A stretch of DNA of 11,640 nt from Mycoplasmatota bacterium (lineage in GTDB: Bacteria > Bacillota_I > Bacilli_A > Izemoplasmatales > Izemoplasmataceae). Shown here piece by piece: positions 7,952-11,640 of the stretch; position 1 is the stretch's first letter; every line of letters begins with the position of its first letter. Both the position numbers and the translations under genes were made by a program. Under the pieces are notes generated by a model. That model saw only the letters and a list, made by a program, of their open reading frames with translations. It made no database searches and had not been told where the DNA came from. The stretch spans positions 1-11,640 of the forward strand of contig DAOWHG010000060.1 in NCBI GenBank assembly GCA_030641535.1, in the 5' to 3' direction.

Positions 7952-9187
7952 CTATATAACGAAGTTTCCGTTCTTGAAGATTGTAACTTCTTTTCCATTT
8001 TTTTGAGTACCAATAATCGACATATCTTCACTACCAAACATAAAATCAGTATGGATCATCGATTGATTAGAACCGGCTTCTGCTAATTCTTCAGGTGTCA
8101 TATCATTTCCACCTGCAACATTCATTGGATATGCACGACCAAGTGCTAAATGACAAGAAGCATTCTCATCAAACAATGTGTTTAAGAATAAAATTCCTAA
8201 ATTTGAAATTGGAGAATCATGACTTATAAGAGCAACTTCTCCTATATATTTACTACCTTCGTCAACATCTAATAAATTTTTCAGTGTTTCTTTTTGCTTT
8301 TTAGCATCATAAGATACAACTTTTCCATTCTCAAATTCTAACCAAAAATCTTCAATTAAATTTCCTTGGTAATTTAATGGTTTTGTTGCAACAACTTTCC
8401 CATTAACGTTGAATTTATCTGGCATTGTAAAATTTTCTTCAGTTGGAATATTAGGATTGAAGTATATACCTTTAGTTGAAAACTCTCCTCCACCAGCCCA
8501 AATGTGATTGTCTACTATCTTAACAACTAAATCAGTACCAAGACTATTTTTGAAATGTAGAGTATCAAATTGATAATCATTTAATACTTTGTTATGAGCT
8601 AACATAACTACATTATGTTTTTCCCATTCTTCAATTGGATCATTAGTTTCAGTAACACGCGATGCTCCTAAGATTGCATCCCATAGTGCTTCAAAAGCAT
8701 CATTATCATTTAAATTAGGAAATATTTTTTTTGCCCAAATCTTATTAGGTGCAGCGACTACACACCACTGTGTTCTATTACCCATCATATGATCAGAATA
8801 AAATTTAAAATTTTTCCTACTTGCAATACTTGATGTTTGCATCTTATTAGGATCTACACCAGCATTTAAACCAGGTATTGGAGAAGTAATGCTGATTACA
8901 CATGCTCCTTGATCAACAAAATGTTTTAATCTATCAATACTATATTGTGGAACTTCTTTAAGTGTTTCGATGCTCATTCCTTCGTAACCTGAGCGAGATA
9001 CAAATTCATCTGACCAAGAGACAATAACTTTTTTAGCTCCTGCATTATATGCAGCGTTAACTAAAAGTCTAGCTAATTCTCTTGTTTCTGTTGATGAATT
9101 AATTACTACTAGTTGGTCTTTTTGGACGTTTGCACCAACTTCAACAATAAGCTTTGAGTATTTTTCTAATAATTCAATTTTTGCCAT
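7952..9187 (-). CDS. M29 family leucyl aminopeptidase (AmpS/PepS type)
   Basis: A cytosolic metallo-aminopeptidase that removes N-terminal residues from peptides during protein turnover and peptide use. It has 411 residues, the normal length for AmpS/PepS/AmpT. The metal-binding set of the family is present: E250/E251 in NIPTEENFTMP, E317 in YIGEVALI, H346 in CHLALGRAY (with Y353), and H379 and D381 in HTDFMFGS. The N-terminal half is the variable, dimer-forming part of this family. No signal peptide is seen. The ATG at 9187-9185 has AAGGAG (9196-9201) eight bases upstream. The gene stands alone between its own promoter and a shared terminator, opposite in strand to both neighbours. Substrate preference cannot be told from the sequence. 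Confidence 0.95.
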   Translation of the reverse strand: MAKIELLEKYSKLIVEVGANVQKDQLVVINSSTETRELARLLVNAAYNAGAKKVIVSWSDEFVSRSGYEGMSIETLKEVPQYSIDRLKHFVDQGACVISITSPIPGLNAGVDPNKMQTSSIASRKNFKFYSDHMMGNRTQWCVVAAPNKIWAKKIFPNLNDNDAFEALWDAILGASRVTETNDPIEEWEKHNVVMLAHNKVLNDYQFDTLHFKNSLGTDLVVKIVDNHIWAGGGEFSTKGIYFNPNIPTEENFTMPDKFNVNGKVVATKPLNYQGNLIEDFWLEFENGKVVSYDAKKQKETLKNLLDVDEGSKYIGEVALISHDSPISNLGILFLNTLFDENASCHLALGRAYPMNVAGGNDMTPEELAEAGSNQSMIHTDFMFGSEDMSIIGTQKNGKEVTIFKNGNFVI

Positions 9188-9209
9188 TTATATCACTCCT
9201 TCAGAAAAT

Positions 9210-9238
9210 ATCATATCACGGTATTTCAGGTATTTCAA
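9210..9238 (-). promoter_or_regulatory. Aminopeptidase promoter
   Basis: On the minus strand TTGAAA (9233-9238), a 17-base spacer and TATGAT (9210-9215), with the extended TG immediately before. It is the best-matched promoter of the window. The start near 9203 gives a leader of about 16 bases, just long enough for the AAGGAG site. Confidence 0.75.
9220..9237. repeat. Tandem 9-base repeat in aminopeptidase promoter
   Basis: GGTATTTCA occurs twice back to back (9220-9228, 9229-9237), reading TGAAATACC twice on the minus strand. The copies cover the -35 and most of the spacer, where a bound repressor or activator would act. No regulator gene lies nearby. Confidence 0.5.
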
Positions 9239-9249
9239 GGTAAAATAAA

Positions 9250-9452
9250 TTGTGGAAACAATTGGTTACTAGACGGAATTGTTCTTTATCGCTTGTAATA
9301 ATATTATTAATGACTGTTGGAATATTTTTATTAACTATGATTTATCAATATTTACATATTTAATACCTTATTCATTGAATTTTGATGAGATGTATAATTA
9401 TAGATTTATGCTTTATGATTATACAAAAAGGGAGATGATAAAAATTCATTAA
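9250..9452 (+). pseudogene. Possible remnant of a membrane-protein gene
   Basis: The gap 9188-9614 has no intact gene. From TTG at 9250 one frame reads LWKQLVTRRNCSLSL followed by a hydrophobic stretch (VIILLMTVGIFLLTM) and YQYLHI before TAA at 9361. The overlapping frame, entered at 9360, continues with 30 codons (LIPYSLNFDEMYNYRF, then a basic tail ending KIH) to TAA at 9450. The same frame reads on past that stop as RNLLLRKIKISGLQLL. A basic N-terminus, a membrane helix and a polar stretch joined by a one-base shift suggest a decayed permease-like gene. I do not recognise a family, and in AT-rich DNA chance hydrophobic reading is possible. The rest, 9453-9570, shows nothing I can name. Confidence 0.3.
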
Positions 9453-9573
9453 AGGAACCTTCTTTTAAGAAAAATCAAAATATCAGGACTACAGTTATTA
9501 TAATAATTGAAGGCAACATTTGAAGAAACATTACCTTTTTTCTGAAAAAAAGAGAGGATATTCTTAATAAACA

Positions 9574-9582
9574 TGATAAAAT
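9574..9582 (+). promoter_or_regulatory. Promoter of the DUF4234-like gene, extended -10
   Basis: TGATAAAAT: TG (9574-9575), one base, then TAAAAT (9577-9582). An overlapping TATAGT lies at 9582-9587. No convincing -35 is present. The leader would be about 25 bases, with a strong AAGGAGAT ribosome site at 9601-9608. Confidence 0.45.
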
Positions 9583-9614
9583 ATAGTTAGAAAAAAACAG
9601 AAGGAGATATATCT

Positions 9615-9926
9615 ATGGAAAACAGAAATATTGTTACAATGATTTTATTATTTCTTTTCACATTTGCAATTTATCCAATTATTTGGCACTACAAATTTCA
9701 AAATGAGTTAAAAGAAAAAACCGGAGAAGGATTCGATGGGTTAGTTCATTTAATAATGATGGTTATCACATTCGGAATCTATGCAATTTACTGGCAATAT
9801 GCTGCAGGGAAAAGACTCGCAAAACAAGGAGCTCCAGATCAAGCAATAATTTATCTTATTTTATCATTAGTAGGTGGATCGTTCTTTAATCCATTCTTAA
9901 TGCAATCTCAAGCTAATAATTTATAA
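9615..9926 (+). CDS. Small DUF4234-like membrane protein
   Basis: A 103-residue membrane protein of unknown function. It has three hydrophobic segments (about 6-25, 43-61 and 77-97). The DUF4234-type signature ITFGIYAIYWQY at 51-62 (aromatic and glycine rich, ending in Trp and Tyr) is preceded by a look-alike FTFAIYPIIWHY at 15-26. The protein therefore seems to be built from two copies of one helix-plus-basic-loop unit. The loops after each copy are charged (NELKEKTGEG, GKRLAKQG). No enzyme motif is seen. The ATG at 9615 is supported by AAGGAGAT seven to fourteen bases upstream. The gene is monocistronic, between its own promoter and a 14-bp hairpin terminator. Family assignment rests on the motif pattern only. 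Confidence 0.75.
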   Translation: MENRNIVTMILLFLFTFAIYPIIWHYKFQNELKEKTGEGFDGLVHLIMMVITFGIYAIYWQYAAGKRLAKQGAPDQAIIYLILSLVGGSFFNPFLMQSQANNL

Positions 9927-9930
9927 AACG

Positions 9931-9965
9931 AAAATCAAATCTCAATTACTGAGATTTGATTTTTA
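9931..9965 (+). terminator. Rho-independent terminator after the DUF4234-like gene
   Basis: A 14-bp perfect stem, left arm 9931-9944 (AAAATCAAATCTCA) and right arm 9950-9963, loop ATTAC, followed by a short T-run that merges with the right arm. It isolates the small gene from the pheS leader. Confidence 0.85.
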
Positions 9966-10008
9966 ATAATATTAGAATAGATAATTAAACAAAAAGAGTT
10001 CATTACTA

Positions 10009-10037
10009 TTGTAATAAAGAGACTATTACTATATAAT
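10009..10037 (+). promoter_or_regulatory. pheS T-box promoter
   Basis: TTGTAA (10009-10014), a 17-base spacer and a perfect TATAAT (10032-10037). Predicted start near 10044, a few bases before the first conserved T-box elements. Unlike the other promoters here it has a usable -35 and no TG extension. Confidence 0.7.
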
Positions 10038-10043
10038 ACAGTA

Positions 10044-10264
10044 GTATAAATCTGTGACGAAGAAGTAGTACTTGGAATCTTAGTATTATAGAGAAGAATA
10101 CATTGCTGGAAGTGTTCTATATTATCTCTGAGGAATTCATCTTTTAGAGGCGTTAACTACGCACGTAATTCTTGCGTTAAAAGATTAGAAGAGCTAGTAT
10201 ATTGCTAGAACTAAGGTGGTACCGCGGATATAATGTTCGTCCTTTTATAGGGCGTACTTTTTTT
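10044..10264 (+). ncRNA. T-box riboswitch, tRNA-Phe type, controlling pheS
   Basis: This leader senses uncharged tRNA-Phe and lets transcription continue into pheS when charging is low. Stem I begins with GTGACGAAGAAGTAGTA (10054-10070); GAAGA (10059-10063) can pair with TCTTT (10140-10144) to close the specifier loop. The distal part has AGAGAAG (10090-10096) and TTGCTGGAAG (10103-10112). The specifier is TTC (10136-10138), a Phe codon followed by A, as usual. A small hairpin ACGCA/TGCGT (10159-10163, 10173-10177) fits Stem III. The T-box AAGGTGGTACCGCGG is at 10213-10227. Its bulge UGGU (10217-10220) would pair with a tRNA ending ACCA, matching discriminator A73 of tRNA-Phe. AAGG and GCG of the T-box can pair with CCTT and CGT (10238-10244) as antiterminator, which excludes the terminator. 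Confidence 0.95.
10235..10264 (+). terminator. T-box terminator hairpin
   Basis: GTTCGTCCT (10235-10243) pairs with AGGGCGTAC (10249-10257) with one T-T mismatch and one G-U pair, loop TTTAT, then seven T (10258-10264). The left arm shares bases 10238-10243 with the antiterminator, giving the on/off switch. Confidence 0.85.
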
Positions 10265-10285
10265 ATACTTAAAGGAGTGTATAAA

Positions 10286-11320
10286 ATGAAACTATATGAA
10301 AAATTAGAAGAGATTAAAAAGGAAGCTAAAGAACATATTCAATTAGTGAAAAATCTTCACTCATTGAATGAAGCTAAATCTAAATATTTAGGTAAAAAAG
10401 GTTCCTTTAGTGAAATTATGAAATTGATGAGAGATTTACCAAATGATGAAAGACCAAAATTTGGACAAATGACTAATGAAGCTAAACAAACTATTTTAGC
10501 TTACATTGAAGAACAAAGAGAAGATATTGAAAAGGCATTAGTTAATGAACAATTGATGAACGAAACTGTTGATGTTACTATGCCTGGAAAAGATTTTGTT
10601 GTTGGGAATAGTCATTTATTAACTCAAATTCAAGAAGAGATAGAGGACTTATTTATCGGGATGGGTTATCAAGTTATGGAAGGACCTGAAATTGAAATTG
10701 ATGAATACAATTTTGAGAAACTAAATCTTCCAAAAGATCATCCTGCAAGAGACATGCAAGATACTTTTTATATAACTGAAGATACTTTGCTTAGAACTCA
10801 TACTTCACCTGTACAAGTTAGAACTATGTTGGATAACGTTGATAAAGGTCCAGTTAAAATAATTTGTCCTGGAAAAGTGTACCGTCGAGATGATGACGAT
10901 GCAACTCATAGTCATCAATTCATGCAGATAGAAGCACTTGTAGTAGACACTGACACTTCAATGTCAGATTTAAAAGGAACATTATTGGCATTAGCTAAAA
11001 AGTTATTTGGAGAAAAAAGAGAAATAAGATTAAGACCATCATACTTCCCATTCACAGAACCTAGTGTTGAAGTAGACATCAGTTGTCATAACTGTAATGG
11101 TAAAGGCTGTAACATTTGTAAAGGTACTGGTTGGATTGAAATTCTTGGGGCAGGTATGGTAAACGATAATGTATTAGAAGCTAGTGGGTATGATTCTAAG
11201 AAATATCAAGGTTTTGCACTTGGTATGGGAGTAGAACGTATCGCAATGCTTAAATACGGAATAAACGATATTCGTGCATTTTATACGAATGATATTCGTT
11301 TTAATAAGCAATTTAAATAA
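10286..11320 (+). CDS. pheS: Phenylalanyl-tRNA synthetase alpha subunit
   Basis: PheS is the catalytic chain of the alpha2-beta2 enzyme that charges tRNA-Phe. From ATG 10286 the protein has 344 residues, the normal size, with AAAGGAG at 10271-10277. The frame is open further upstream to a TTG at 10202, but that lies in the T-box and is not a real start. An N-terminal coiled coil that grips tRNA spans about 1-85. The class II core follows: GMGYQVMEGPEIE (motif 1 region, 125-137), VYRRDDDDATHSHQFMQIE (motif 2, 198-216) and GFALGMGVERIAM (motif 3, 309-321). A311 corresponds to the residue that sets the Phe pocket size in E. coli (A294). C267, C270, C275 and C278 form the Cys knuckle often seen in this family before TGWIEILGAGMV. 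It is controlled by the T-box. The expected partner pheT does not follow directly. Confidence 0.98.
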   Translation: MKLYEKLEEIKKEAKEHIQLVKNLHSLNEAKSKYLGKKGSFSEIMKLMRDLPNDERPKFGQMTNEAKQTILAYIEEQREDIEKALVNEQLMNETVDVTMPGKDFVVGNSHLLTQIQEEIEDLFIGMGYQVMEGPEIEIDEYNFEKLNLPKDHPARDMQDTFYITEDTLLRTHTSPVQVRTMLDNVDKGPVKIICPGKVYRRDDDDATHSHQFMQIEALVVDTDTSMSDLKGTLLALAKKLFGEKREIRLRPSYFPFTEPSVEVDISCHNCNGKGCNICKGTGWIEILGAGMVNDNVLEASGYDSKKYQGFALGMGVERIAMLKYGINDIRAFYTNDIRFNKQFK

Positions 11321-11640
11321 ATGAAAAAAGATTTAGTGATAATAATTAATGGCGCTGGAACTAACGGCGCTGAATTAAAATCACTTTATAGACATCTTGC
11401 CAAGAACGAGAAATATTTTGTGTATTATCCAGGGTTCTTACCTGGAGTATTTGTAGGTGAACATTTTCCAAGATCAACACCTGTTGATTTTGTTGAATTT
11501 ATTGAAGAAACAATGGAAATGATTAATGAAGATTTTGAAAATGTGTATTTAATTGGATATAGTCTTGGAGCTTGTACTACAGCAATATTAGCTGCTAGAA
11601 ATGAAAGAATTAAGAAATTAGTATTAATAGCTCCAATTAT
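11321..11640 (+). CDS. Alpha/beta-hydrolase family protein (3' end cut by window)
   Basis: My translation from ATG 11321 gives 106 open residues to the window edge. It starts with a hydrophobic beta strand KKDLVIIINGAGTNG, where NGAG fits the oxyanion-hole loop. The nucleophile elbow GYSLG has Ser at residue 81, followed by a small-residue helix and the next strand (KKLVLIAPI). This is the N-terminal half of an alpha/beta-hydrolase fold, esterase or lipase-like. His and Asp of the triad should lie beyond the window. No signal peptide is present. The ATG abuts the pheS TAA directly, and I see no Shine-Dalgarno in the last pheS codons, so translation probably depends on ribosomes finishing pheS, and expression on the pheS T-box. 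The substrate is unknown. Confidence 0.82.
   Translation, partial: MKKDLVIIINGAGTNGAELKSLYRHLAKNEKYFVYYPGFLPGVFVGEHFPRSTPVDFVEFIEETMEMINEDFENVYLIGYSLGACTTAILAARNERIKKLVLIAPI

Noticed and set aside
10021..10050. Inverted TACTA/TAGTA repeats around the T-box promoter considered as an operator
   Set aside because: The arms are only five bases and flank the -10. In this AT-rich DNA they are explained by promoter and leader composition.
10202..10285. In-frame N-terminal extension of pheS from a TTG start
   Set aside because: It lies across the T-box antiterminator and terminator. The internal ATG at 10286 has a strong AAAGGAG site and gives the normal 344-residue PheS.
1..11640. CRISPR array, insertion sequence, toxin-antitoxin or phage genes
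   Set aside because: No spaced repeats, transposase motifs, terminal repeats or small paired genes were seen; the genes are housekeeping.

Overview
The window is about 70% A+T. It reads as ordinary core chromosome of a low-GC Gram-positive lineage, most likely a Mollicutes-like bacterium (Acholeplasma/Izemoplasma type) or a close low-GC Firmicute. Four things point there: a PolC-type replicative polymerase, an RqcH (NFACT) protein, a T-box riboswitch in front of pheS, and strong AGGAGG-like ribosome binding sites. Every Trp in the recognisable genes is TGG, no in-frame TGA occurs, and all seven visible stops are TAA or TAG. The standard code (table 11) therefore fits better than the UGA=Trp code of Mycoplasma. 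The species assignment is inference.

Layout, left to right. rqcH (minus strand, C-terminus cut by the window edge) diverges from a gmk-rpoZ operon that ends in a terminator. polC follows with its own extended -10 promoter, and 12 bases behind it lies a BAX-inhibitor-1-type 7-TM membrane protein gene. A strong bidirectional hairpin terminator then separates this plus-strand unit from an M29 aminopeptidase gene on the minus strand. A roughly 430-base gap holds the aminopeptidase promoter, with a tandem 9-base repeat, and what looks like a decayed membrane-protein gene. A small DUF4234-like membrane protein with its own promoter and terminator comes next. A complete Phe-type T-box (specifier UUC, acceptor bulge UGGU) then controls pheS. 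Directly after the pheS stop codon, with no gap and no visible Shine-Dalgarno, an alpha/beta-hydrolase begins and runs off the window, in the place where pheT is usually found.

Functionally the genes cover ribosome rescue (RqcH), guanine nucleotide supply (Gmk), transcription (omega), replication (PolC), peptide turnover (M29) and tRNA-Phe charging (PheS). I see no defence system, CRISPR array, insertion sequence, tRNA or phage gene. I found no strong candidate for an undescribed system. The points worth a second look are the pheS-hydrolase junction, an apparent insertion in the PolC zinc module, the decayed ORF, and several small operator-like repeats near promoters.
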